A stretch of DNA of 64,000 bases from an uncultured Methylophaga sp. (GTDB lineage: Bacteria; Pseudomonadota; Gammaproteobacteria; Nitrosococcales; Methylophagaceae), in NCBI GenBank assembly GCA_913055695.1, contig CAJXKF010000002.1, forward strand, positions 1 through 64,000, given 5' to 3'. The number at the start of each line of letters is the position of its first letter. Position 1 is the stretch's first letter. A program made the translations under genes and the position numbers. Below, piece after piece: positions 38,335 to 45,279 of the stretch. The notes under the pieces are model-generated. The model was not told the origin of the DNA and ran no database searches. It saw only the letters and a program-made list of their open reading frames with translations.

Positions 38335-38663
38335 TATTTTGCTAATCCGCAGATTTCGCTGATTGAATTTTAATCGAGGAAAAACACTGAAATAGAAAAC
38401 CACAGAGACACAGAAGGCAGAGATATTTTTGTGATGCGAGACCGCAGGCGCTGGCAATACAGCCCCCAGCCGGGAATAGATCCATTTAACTTTGGATATT
38501 CCCACGACTGACAATATTTGTCTCTGTGCCCTCAGTGCCTTTGTGGTTCTATTTAATAATCTGCGATAATCCGCGTCATCTTCGGACAAAGATAAATGAT
38601 TTCAGTCAAGTCGGAAATTAACGTTATCATTACCCTTTTTAAGCAAGGCTAAGCGGCTCAACT
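38335..38663. other. Intergenic region between apbC and dcd
   Basis: This 329-base gap is almost entirely copy 6 of the dispersed repeat, the most complete one. The last 80 bases hold the presumed dcd promoter. Confidence 0.5.
38343..38581. repeat. Dispersed palindromic repeat, copy 6 (most complete)
   Basis: Modules appear in the order TAATCCGCAGATTTCGCTGA (38343-38364), CCACAGAGACACAGA (38396-38423), GTGATGCGAGACC..GGCAATAC (38431-38460), CTCTGTGCCCTCAGTGCC..TTTGTGGTT (38521-38548), and TAATCTGCGATAATCCGCG (38554-38581). The outer two pairs are inverted relative to each other, giving a nested palindrome. Confidence 0.8.
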
Positions 38664-39224
38664 ATGATCAAATCGGACAAATGGATTCGCCGGATGGCGG
38701 AGCAGGGCATGATCTCACCCTTTGAACCGGGTCAGATCCGTTATCACAATGATAACCGCATTATTTCCTACGGCACCTCCAGCTATGGCTACGATGTCCG
38801 TTGTTCCAACGAGTTCAAGATATTCACCAATATCAACTCGGCGATAGTTGATCCGAAAAACTTCGATGAGAGCAGCTTTGTGGATGTGACCTCCGATGTC
38901 TGCATCATTCCGCCCAACTCCTTTGCGCTGGCCCGCACCGTGGAGACCTTCAAAATTCCGCGTAATGTGCTGACCGTCTGTCTGGGTAAATCAACTTATG
39001 CCCGCTGCGGCATTATTGTGAACGTCACGCCGCTGGAACCGGAATGGGAAGGCCAGGTCACCCTGGAGTTTTCCAATACCACCCCCTTGCCGGCCAAGAT
39101 TTATGCGAATGAAGGTGTGGCCCAGATGCTGTTCTTTGAGTCTGATGAGGTCTGCGAAACCTCCTATGCTGACCGGGGTGGTAAGTATCAGGGGCAGGCC
39201 GGTGTGACCTTGCCACGGTCCTGA
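38664..39224 (+). CDS. dcd: dCTP deaminase
   Basis: The 186-aa enzyme is near E. coli Dcd in length. Motifs include [12 protein letters not shown], the trimer-interface [20 protein letters not shown] and [18 protein letters not shown] with the catalytic Glu. It deaminates dCTP to dUTP for thymidylate synthesis. It stands alone after a repeat-rich gap; the WD40 lipoprotein follows after nine bases. Confidence 0.97.
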   Translation: MIKSDKWIRRMAEQGMISPFEPGQIRYHNDNRIISYGTSSYGYDVRCSNEFKIFTNINSAIVDPKNFDESSFVDVTSDVCIIPPNSFALARTVETFKIPRNVLTVCLGKSTYARCGIIVNVTPLEPEWEGQVTLEFSNTTPLPAKIYANEGVAQMLFFESDEVCETSYADRGGKYQGQAGVTLPRS

Positions 39225-39233
39225 TCCCAGGGC

Positions 39234-40286
39234 ATGGAATACGGCAGATCCTTTTCAAGCTTATTCAGACTGGCTCTGGCCAGCACCCTGCTGGTAGCCT
39301 GCAGCAGCGAAAAGGCACCGCTGCAATCCTGGCAGCACAGCCAGTACGGTAACTACGCTGCCGCTTTTTCTCCCGACAAACGCTTTGCCCTGGTGGGAGA
39401 TATCGATCTGCCTGCCAAACTCTGGGATATCGAAGCCGGTAAAATCCGTTATGCATGGCAAAACCAGCCTGGCGAGGCCAGTACCGCAACCGATGTCGCG
39501 TTTTCACCGGACGGCACTGTCGCTGCCACCTGTGAATCGAACACCATCGTGCTTTGGAATATGGCTGACGGCAAGCCCATCAGCCGCCTGCAGTTCCCTG
39601 TGACAGTAAAAGATATGGCGCTGTCGGCCAATGGCAGTCATCTGCTGCTGGCTTTACAGAATCGCACCGCGGTGTACTTTGATGTCAGGGCCAATCAGGT
39701 GCGTCAGATATTTGAACATGATGGTGCTCCGGTTAATTCACCGATTAACCAGCTCATCAATACTGTCGCCTTATCTGCCAATGGTAAGCTGGCGTTAACT
39801 GGCGGTGATGATCAGACAGCGCGGCTGTGGGATTTGCAGACGGGTGAACAAATACGTCAGTGGAAACACGGTAATGCGGTGATGCTGGTCAGTTTCAGCC
39901 CGCAGGATGATTATGTAGTGACCAGTGCCGCCAACGATCAGACTCGAGTTCGTTCCGTCGCCAATGGCGAACAAATCGCGGTGCTTAACACTTCGCCGAT
40001 TCCGGTTGATGGCCCGTGGGGGAATTTTCCGGTATTTAAAACCACCACCACCGCGGTCGGATATTCCAGTGACAATCGTTTTATTGTCACCGGGCATCCG
40101 AATCAGGAAATCTGCACCTGGCGAGCGCGGAATGGTGAGAACCTCAGCTGCTGGCAGGCATCAAGACGGGACGCATTGAAGCCGGGGGTGGTGTTGCAGG
40201 CCCTGACATTCGGTCCGGACGGACAATCTATTTACAGTGAGGCCGGTAACGGTCTGGCACAGAAGTGGAGTTTTCAACATGACTGA
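39234..40286 (+). CDS. WD40-repeat lipoprotein
   Basis: The 350-aa protein has a lipoprotein signal ending in the lipobox LVAC (Cys at about residue 23), so it is membrane-anchored after export. The rest has about six or seven WD40 blades, e.g. YAAAFSPDKRFALVGDIDLPAKLWDIEAG (partly quoted: FSPDKRFALVG, AKLWDIEAG), VAFSPDGTVAATCESNTIVLW and TGGDDQTARLWDLQTGE. This would make a closed propeller acting as a protein-interaction scaffold in the periplasm. The C-terminus overlaps the next gene start. Function unknown. Confidence 0.85.
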   Translation: MEYGRSFSSLFRLALASTLLVACSSEKAPLQSWQHSQYGNYAAAFSPDKRFALVGDIDLPAKLWDIEAGKIRYAWQNQPGEASTATDVAFSPDGTVAATCESNTIVLWNMADGKPISRLQFPVTVKDMALSANGSHLLLALQNRTAVYFDVRANQVRQIFEHDGAPVNSPINQLINTVALSANGKLALTGGDDQTARLWDLQTGEQIRQWKHGNAVMLVSFSPQDDYVVTSAANDQTRVRSVANGEQIAVLNTSPIPVDGPWGNFPVFKTTTTAVGYSSDNRFIVTGHPNQEICTWRARNGENLSCWQASRRDALKPGVVLQALTFGPDGQSIYSEAGNGLAQKWSFQHD

Positions 40287-40611
40287 GCCTTTACTCAAAC
40301 TGGTGTTTTTCGTACCTGAATCACACAAGGAAACAGTCAAGCAGGCTATCTTTGATGCCGGTGCAGGGCGCTATGAAGGTTACGATTGCTGTAGCTGGGA
40401 AAGCCGAGGCACCGGCCAGTTCCGGCCGTTGGAAGGCAGTGACCCGTTTATCGGTAATCAGGGGGAAGTCGAGCGGGTGGATGAATTCCGTGTTGAAACG
40501 GTTTGCCCGCAATCCTCGATGAAAACCGTTCTGCAGGCGCTGATTCTGGCTCATCCCTACGAAACCCCGGCCTATGAAGTCTGGTCTGTAATGACAATAG
40601 ACGATTTCTGA
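40279..40611 (+). CDS. Nif3/YqfO C-terminal domain-like protein
   Basis: The 110-aa protein resembles the stand-alone inserted or C-terminal domain of NIF3-family proteins (YqfO; PII/CutA-like ferredoxin fold). LVFFVPESHKETVKQAIFDAGAGRYEGYDCCSW, cited in part as FFVPESHKETVKQAIF, is characteristic, and AHPYETPAYEVW near the end is the usual family ending. It begins inside the WD40 gene (8-base overlap), so the two are coupled. Function unknown; possibly a nucleotide or metal sensor. Confidence 0.82.
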   Translation: MTEPLLKLVFFVPESHKETVKQAIFDAGAGRYEGYDCCSWESRGTGQFRPLEGSDPFIGNQGEVERVDEFRVETVCPQSSMKTVLQALILAHPYETPAYEVWSVMTIDDF

Positions 40612-40627
40612 ATCAAGAGTACAAACC

Positions 40628-43285
40628 ATGGATACATCCGCTACCGAAGCCTCACCCAAGGTCACCTTGCTGGCTGATTATCAGCCGCCAGCTTATCTGG
40701 TTGAGCAAGTACTGCTGCAATTTGATCTGGACAGTGCCAAAACCCGTGTTGTCAGCACACTGACCATGCGTCGAAATCCGCAAGGTGGCGGTGGCGACTG
40801 CATTCTTGATGGAGAAGAACTGGAACTGGTGTCGGTCAAAATGAATGGCAGCACTCTGTCGGCCAGCCAGTATCAACGTTCTGACAGCCAGCTGCTGATC
40901 CCGAATGTACCTGAAAAATTCGAACTGGAAATCACGACCGATATTCATCCGGATCAGAATACGGCACTGGAAGGTCTCTATCACTCCGGCCGCCTGCTTT
41001 GTACCCAGTGCGAGGCCGAGGGTTTCCGCCGCATTAGCTATTACCCGGATCGCCCCGATGTGATGTCGGTCTTTACTGTCACCATCGTGGCGGAACGTGA
41101 AAAATGGCCGGTCTTACTGTCCAACGGCAACCTGGAAGATCAGGGCCGCTTTGACGATGGCCGCCACTGGGTGCGCTGGCATGATCCGCATCCCAAACCC
41201 AGCTATCTGTTTGCCCTGGTCGCTGGTGATCTTTATGTGCAGCAGGATAAATTCACGACATTAAGCGGTCGTGACGTAGCGCTCAGAATCTATGTGGACC
41301 CGGAAAACAAGCATAAATGCGATCACGCACTGAACTCGCTGAAACAGGCGATGGAATGGGATGAAGAAACCTACGGCCGTGAATACGATCTCGATGTGTT
41401 CATGATTGTCGCCGTTAATGACTTCAACATGGGCGCGATGGAAAACAAAGGCCTCAATATTTTCAATGCCGCCTGCGTATTGGCCAGCCCGGAAACCGCT
41501 ACCGATCAGGATTTCTATACCATCCAGAGCATTGTCGGCCACGAGTATTTCCATAACTGGTCCGGTAACCGTGTCACCTGCCGTGACTGGTTCCAGTTGA
41601 GCCTCAAGGAAGGCTTTACCGTGATGCGGGATCAGGGTTTCAGTGCCGATTTGAACTCGGCCGCCGTTGCCCGTATAGACGATGTCGACAAGCTGCGCAG
41701 CATGCAGTTTGCCGAGGATGCCGGCCCGATGGCACATCCGGTCAGACCCGATTCCTACATCGAAATCAGCAACTTCTACACCGTCACCATCTACGAAAAA
41801 GGTGCCGAAGTGGTTCGCATGATTAAAACCCTGGCCGGGGAGGAAGGTTTCCGCAAAGGCACGGATTTGTATTTCGACCGTCATGACGGCCAGGCCGTGA
41901 CCACCGATGACTTTGTTAAAGCCATTGAAGATGCTAACCATCTGGATCTGTCTCAGTTCAGACGTTGGTATAGTCAGGCTGGTACACCGGAGCTCACCGT
42001 TGAAACTGATTATGATGCCATTGAGCAGCGGCTGACGATGACAGTCAGTCAGCATTGTCCTGCTACACCGGGCCAGGATAAAAAACTGCCATTCCACATT
42101 CCCTTTGCTGTCGGCCTGCTGGACAAAGATGGCGACAGCCTGCCGCTGCAACTGGAAGGCGAGTCAAAACCTTATCCTGCCGACACCCGCGTGCTGTCGG
42201 TAACCGAAGCCAGTCAGACATTTGAATTTATCAATGTCAGCAGCGAGCCATTAGCCTCAGTGCTGCGCGGTTTTTCAGCGCCGGTCAAGCTCAATCATAG
42301 CCTCAGTAATCATCAGCTGGCGTTCATGATGGCGAATGACAAGGACAGCTTTAATCGCTGGGATGCGGGTCAAAAGCTCATCATCAATATCATGCTGTCA
42401 CTGGTCGCTGACATTCAGCAGCAGAAACCACTGGCTCTGTCGCCGCTACTGGTTAATCAGTTCGAGCAGGTGCTGACCGACAAGAAACTGGACCCGGCAC
42501 TCGTTGCAAAAATGCTGACTTTGCCCACTGAGAATTATCTTGCTGCGCAGATGGATACGCCGGATGTGGATGCCATTCACCAGGCGCGCGAATTTGTTAA
42601 ACGCCAGCTGGCAGCTGCGTTAAAAGAGCAGTTTGATCAAACCTATCAGCGTCTGAGCGTCAATAAACCTTATGAGTTTACTGCCACGGAAATGGCGCGC
42701 CGCAGCCTTAAGAACCTGAGTCTGTCCTATCTCGTAGCCAGCGGTGACCCGTTCCAGGTACAACGCTGCCTGAAGCAGATGAAGCAGGCCGACAACATGA
42801 CTGAGCTGCTGTCCGGTTTGAGATTGATGGCCGATCAAATCGGCCCCGAACGCGAGCATGCCCTGCGGGCCTTCTACGAGCAATGGAAGCACGATAAACA
42901 GGTGGTCGATAAATGGCTGGCGGTGCAGGCGGCATCCAAGTTGCCGGATACCCTGATCCGGGTGAAAGGTTTGATGCAGCATGAAGCCTTTAACATCAAG
43001 AATCCGAATAATGTACGTGCCTTGATCGGCATGTTCTGTCGCAATAACCCGGTGAACTTCCATGCCAAAGACGGTTCCGGTTATCAGTTCCTTGTCGATC
43101 AGATTCTGGCACTCGACAAACTGAACCCGCAGGTCGCCGCGAGGATGCTGGGAGCACTCAATTCCTGGCGTCGTTATGACGCAGACCGTCAGGCATTGAT
43201 GAAACAGGCCCTGGAGCGCATCGCCGCTGAAAAATCTTTGTCTGCGGATGTTTACGAGATTGTGACCAAGTATCTTGCTGCCTGA
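40628..43285 (+). CDS. pepN: Aminopeptidase N
   Basis: The 885-aa M1 zinc metallopeptidase has GAMENKG (about residue 268, substrate-binding exopeptidase motif) and HEYFHNW (about 305-311, HExxH zinc site) with the downstream Glu about 18 residues later in LKEGFTV. It is about 15 residues longer than E. coli PepN. It removes N-terminal residues from peptides in the cytoplasm. The HIT protein start follows after one base. Confidence 0.97.
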   Translation: MDTSATEASPKVTLLADYQPPAYLVEQVLLQFDLDSAKTRVVSTLTMRRNPQGGGGDCILDGEELELVSVKMNGSTLSASQYQRSDSQLLIPNVPEKFELEITTDIHPDQNTALEGLYHSGRLLCTQCEAEGFRRISYYPDRPDVMSVFTVTIVAEREKWPVLLSNGNLEDQGRFDDGRHWVRWHDPHPKPSYLFALVAGDLYVQQDKFTTLSGRDVALRIYVDPENKHKCDHALNSLKQAMEWDEETYGREYDLDVFMIVAVNDFNMGAMENKGLNIFNAACVLASPETATDQDFYTIQSIVGHEYFHNWSGNRVTCRDWFQLSLKEGFTVMRDQGFSADLNSAAVARIDDVDKLRSMQFAEDAGPMAHPVRPDSYIEISNFYTVTIYEKGAEVVRMIKTLAGEEGFRKGTDLYFDRHDGQAVTTDDFVKAIEDANHLDLSQFRRWYSQAGTPELTVETDYDAIEQRLTMTVSQHCPATPGQDKKLPFHIPFAVGLLDKDGDSLPLQLEGESKPYPADTRVLSVTEASQTFEFINVSSEPLASVLRGFSAPVKLNHSLSNHQLAFMMANDKDSFNRWDAGQKLIINIMLSLVADIQQQKPLALSPLLVNQFEQVLTDKKLDPALVAKMLTLPTENYLAAQMDTPDVDAIHQAREFVKRQLAAALKEQFDQTYQRLSVNKPYEFTATEMARRSLKNLSLSYLVASGDPFQVQRCLKQMKQADNMTELLSGLRLMADQIGPEREHALRAFYEQWKHDKQVVDKWLAVQAASKLPDTLIRVKGLMQHEAFNIKNPNNVRALIGMFCRNNPVNFHAKDGSGYQFLVDQILALDKLNPQVAARMLGALNSWRRYDADRQALMKQALERIAAEKSLSADVYEIVTKYLAA

Positions 43286-43286
43286 T

Positions 43287-43700
43287 ATGTACGAACTGCA
43301 CCCGAAACTGGCGCAGGACACCTTTAGCATCGGTGAGTATGAGCTCAGTGAGGTGCGGCTGATGAATGATACCCGCTACCCCTGGGTGATTCTGGTGCCA
43401 AGGCGGGGCAATGTACGTGAAATTCATCAGTTGACGGAAGCAGAACAGCAAAGGCTGATTGTCGAGTCCAGCTTCACCTCTGAGCAGATGATGCAGTTGT
43501 TCTCAGCCGACAAAATGAATGTAGCGGCGATCGGTAACGTCGTAGAACAACTGCACCTGCATCATGTGGCCCGTTTCACTACCGATGTGACCTGGCCTTT
43601 GCCGGTCTGGGGGATTGGCGAAGCGCAGCCGTATTCAGATGTGGCTGCAAAAGCCATGCTGTCACAGCTCAGAAGAGTGCTGGATGAGTTGCTGATCTAG
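43287..43700 (+). CDS. HIT-domain protein with a degenerate triad
   Basis: The 137-aa protein has the HIT fold pattern. Its triad reads QLHLHHVARF instead of the canonical H-phi-H-phi-H-phi-phi, a variant I associate with a gammaproteobacterial HIT subgroup with IPWVILVPRR-like openings (here YPWVILVPRRGNVREIHQL). It starts one base after the pepN stop and precedes DUF2835 by three bases, so pepN-HIT-DUF2835 form an operon. The nucleotide substrate is unknown. Confidence 0.85.
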   Translation: MYELHPKLAQDTFSIGEYELSEVRLMNDTRYPWVILVPRRGNVREIHQLTEAEQQRLIVESSFTSEQMMQLFSADKMNVAAIGNVVEQLHLHHVARFTTDVTWPLPVWGIGEAQPYSDVAAKAMLSQLRRVLDELLI

Positions 43701-43703
43701 AAT

Positions 43704-43928
43704 ATGACAGAACTGCGATTTCGCCTGCATCTGGCACGGCAAGAGGCACTTCGTTATTATCAGGGCCAGGTAAGCACTGTCGTTGTGCGTGCGCATAACG
43801 GTCAGACCATCAGTTTCCCTGCCTACCATATCCGTCCCTTCGTTGACGCTGCGGGCGTGAACGGCTTATTCCAGATACGTTTTGATGACAACCACAAGCT
43901 GCAGTCTTTGGAGCGGATTGGAACTTAG
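43704..43928 (+). CDS. DUF2835 family protein
   Basis: A 74-aa soluble protein matching the DUF2835 pattern, with RFRLHLARQEALRYYQGQVSTVVVRAHNGQTISFPAYHIRPFV (quoted in part: YYQGQVSTVVVRA, ISFPAYHIRPF) and GLFQIRFDDNHKLQSLERI. Function unknown. It is last in the pepN operon; a repeat follows 22 bp after the stop. Confidence 0.85.
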   Translation: MTELRFRLHLARQEALRYYQGQVSTVVVRAHNGQTISFPAYHIRPFVDAAGVNGLFQIRFDDNHKLQSLERIGT

Positions 43929-43950
43929 GTTTTTGTTTTAGCGCTTGCAT

Positions 43951-43989
43951 CCCTCCATCCCAGCCTTCCCCCGCAAGGGGGGAAGGAGT
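43951..43989. repeat. Direct repeat flanking the DUF559 pseudogene, left copy
   Basis: Thirty-nine bases beginning CCCTCCATCCCAGCCTTCCC and ending GGAAGGAGT match the copy at 44415-44453 at 34 of 39 positions, in the same orientation. Internally CTTCCCCCGC..GGGGGGAAG folds into a hairpin. Confidence 0.75.
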
Positions 43990-44016
43990 CAGAAGCATGC
44001 TAGTGTATATATTATT

Positions 44017-44053
44017 CCCTCTCCCCTGGTGGGAGAGGGTTAGGGTGAGGGGG
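44017..44053. repeat. Hairpin repeat CCCTCTCCC/GGGAGAGGG
   Basis: A perfect 9-bp stem with a 5-base loop (CTGGT) followed by TTAGGGTGAGGGGG. It covers the last codons and stop of the DUF559 pseudogene. Related sequence lies at 13206-13235. Confidence 0.7.
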
Positions 44054-44379
44054 CTAAATGATTCAAAATCACCTCCAAAACAGCATCAATATCACCCAGC
44101 ACCTGATGATTCCAGAATCGAATCACTACAAACCCCTGCTGTGAGATAGGCGCTTCGCTTATCATCGTAAGACTTATTCTGCAGATGCTGGCCACCATCA
44201 ATTTCGATCACCAACCGCTGCTCCAGGCAGACAAAATCCACGATATAACTACCCAGGATAAATTGACGTCTGAATTTGGCGTTCAATAACTGTCGATTTC
44301 TGATCCTGCGCCAGAGAGTTTGCTCTGCATCAGTCATATTTCGCCGAAGTTGGCGGGCTCGGTGTTGTAGTTCATCCAT
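44040..44379 (-). pseudogene. DUF559 (Vsr-like) endonuclease, frameshifted
   Basis: Reading from ATG 44379, the protein shows the DUF559 pattern (RQLRRNMTDAEQTLWRRIRNRQL, FRRQFILGSYIVDFVCLEQRLVIEIDGGQH), quoted here in part. The expected family ending is missing in this frame. In the next frame, however, it continues as FVVIRFWNHQVLGDIDAVLEVI to a stop at 44040, the normal DUF559 C-terminus. The shift coincides with a run of four C (44133-44136 on the plus strand); one base fewer would restore the frame. The gene lies between two 39-bp direct repeats. It could be a pseudogene, a phase-variable frame or a sequencing error in a homopolymer. Confidence 0.82.
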
Positions 44380-44414
44380 GAACTTTGGCTCCTTGCTTGT
44401 GGTTGATTTGGGGT

Positions 44415-44453
44415 CCCCCCATCCCAACCTTGCCCCACAAGGAGGGAAGGAGT
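44415..44453. repeat. Direct repeat flanking the DUF559 pseudogene, right copy
   Basis: CCCCCCATCCCAACCTTGCC to GGAAGGAGT, matching 43951-43989 at 34 of 39 positions in the same orientation. Confidence 0.75.
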
Positions 44454-44493
44454 TAGATCCCATGTCATCAGATGTTTAAGGTGCGGGGAACAG

Positions 44494-44925
44494 CTATTTT
44501 TTATCCACCTTATGCACAATCAACTGTGTGCCTGACATTAAATCATGCCAGCTCAGCTTGTCCTTGCTGAGCCATTGCCAGAGAAAACCCAGTCCCAGAC
44601 AGAGCCAGGACAGGATGGCTACGCAAAAACGGATGCTGGCCTGTTTCCAGGTGATTGCGACCTGACTCTGACCCACCAGATACACCTTCCAGGCACGCAT
44701 GCCCAATGTCTGGCCGCCATGGGTCCAGAACCAGCCATAAAAGAACAGGCTGACCATCAGTAGATAAAGCAGAAATATCGGGTTGCCGGCCTGGATCGCT
44801 TCGCCCTGGTTGAGGGCAACCGGAATAACCGCTGCAAACAGCAGTGCTGAAAGCAGCAGCAAAAAGTCATAGGTCATTACCATCAATAGTCGAATCGGGC
44901 CGGGGCGGGTGTTGGTGTCAGTCAT
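44494..44925 (-). CDS. RDD family membrane protein
   Basis: The 143-aa protein has the RDD layout: three hydrophobic helices (LLMVMTYDFLLLLSALLFAAVI, NPIFLLYLLMVSLFFYGWFW and FCVAILSWLCLGLGFLWQWL), TLGMRAWKVYLVG between the second and third, and LSWHDLMSGTQLIV at the end. The eponymous Arg-Asp-Asp positions are only partly conserved. The function of RDD proteins is largely unknown, some act in ion transport. It reads leftward alone; a 7-bp inverted repeat (AGCGCTA/TAGCGCT, 44950-44972) lies 25 bases upstream of its start. Confidence 0.85.
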   Translation of the reverse strand: MTDTNTRPGPIRLLMVMTYDFLLLLSALLFAAVIPVALNQGEAIQAGNPIFLLYLLMVSLFFYGWFWTHGGQTLGMRAWKVYLVGQSQVAITWKQASIRFCVAILSWLCLGLGFLWQWLSKDKLSWHDLMSGTQLIVHKVDKK

Positions 44926-45279
44926 CGTTATCAGAAAAATTCTTGTGTTAGCGCTAAAACCAGTATAGCGCTCCGTACACGCGATGTTGAATTCTGCTTA
45001 AGCATAAAGCAATCCTGTTTTTTTGCACGCATTGCAGTGAGCGGACATTCTGGACAGCGCGAATTTTGCGCAAAATCTTCAGCGGTGCGGGACAGAAATG
45101 AGCCAACTCAACAATTTTTCTGGGCAGTTGAGATTTTAATCAACGGACAGGTCCCAGCTTTCCTGCGAACTTCAATATCTCAATCAACAATCGACGCAAA
45201 AGCCCGCTCTCATGCGGTTTAGCTCTGGTCGCTTTTCACGTATCATAAGCGCTTTAATTTATCTTGAATTGGGTTTCGC
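44926..45279. other. Divergent upstream region of the RDD gene and purL
   Basis: The 354-base gap has an inverted repeat AGCGCTA..TAGCGCT at 44950-44972 and no frame that resembles a gene. No clear PurR operator (ACGCAAACGTTTGCGT) was found by eye. The last 60 bases should hold the purL promoter. Confidence 0.45.

Noticed and set aside
37255-38589. 444-codon open frame antisense to apbC
   Set aside because: It mirrors the codon phase of a certain gene, has no family features and is a by-product of GC bias at third positions.
41261-42151. 296-codon frame antisense to pepN
   Set aside because: The same kind of antisense shadow; pepN is certain and the reverse frame has no motifs.
45037-45222. 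61-codon frame upstream of purL
   Set aside because: No ribosome site or family features; the region is the presumed promoter of purL.
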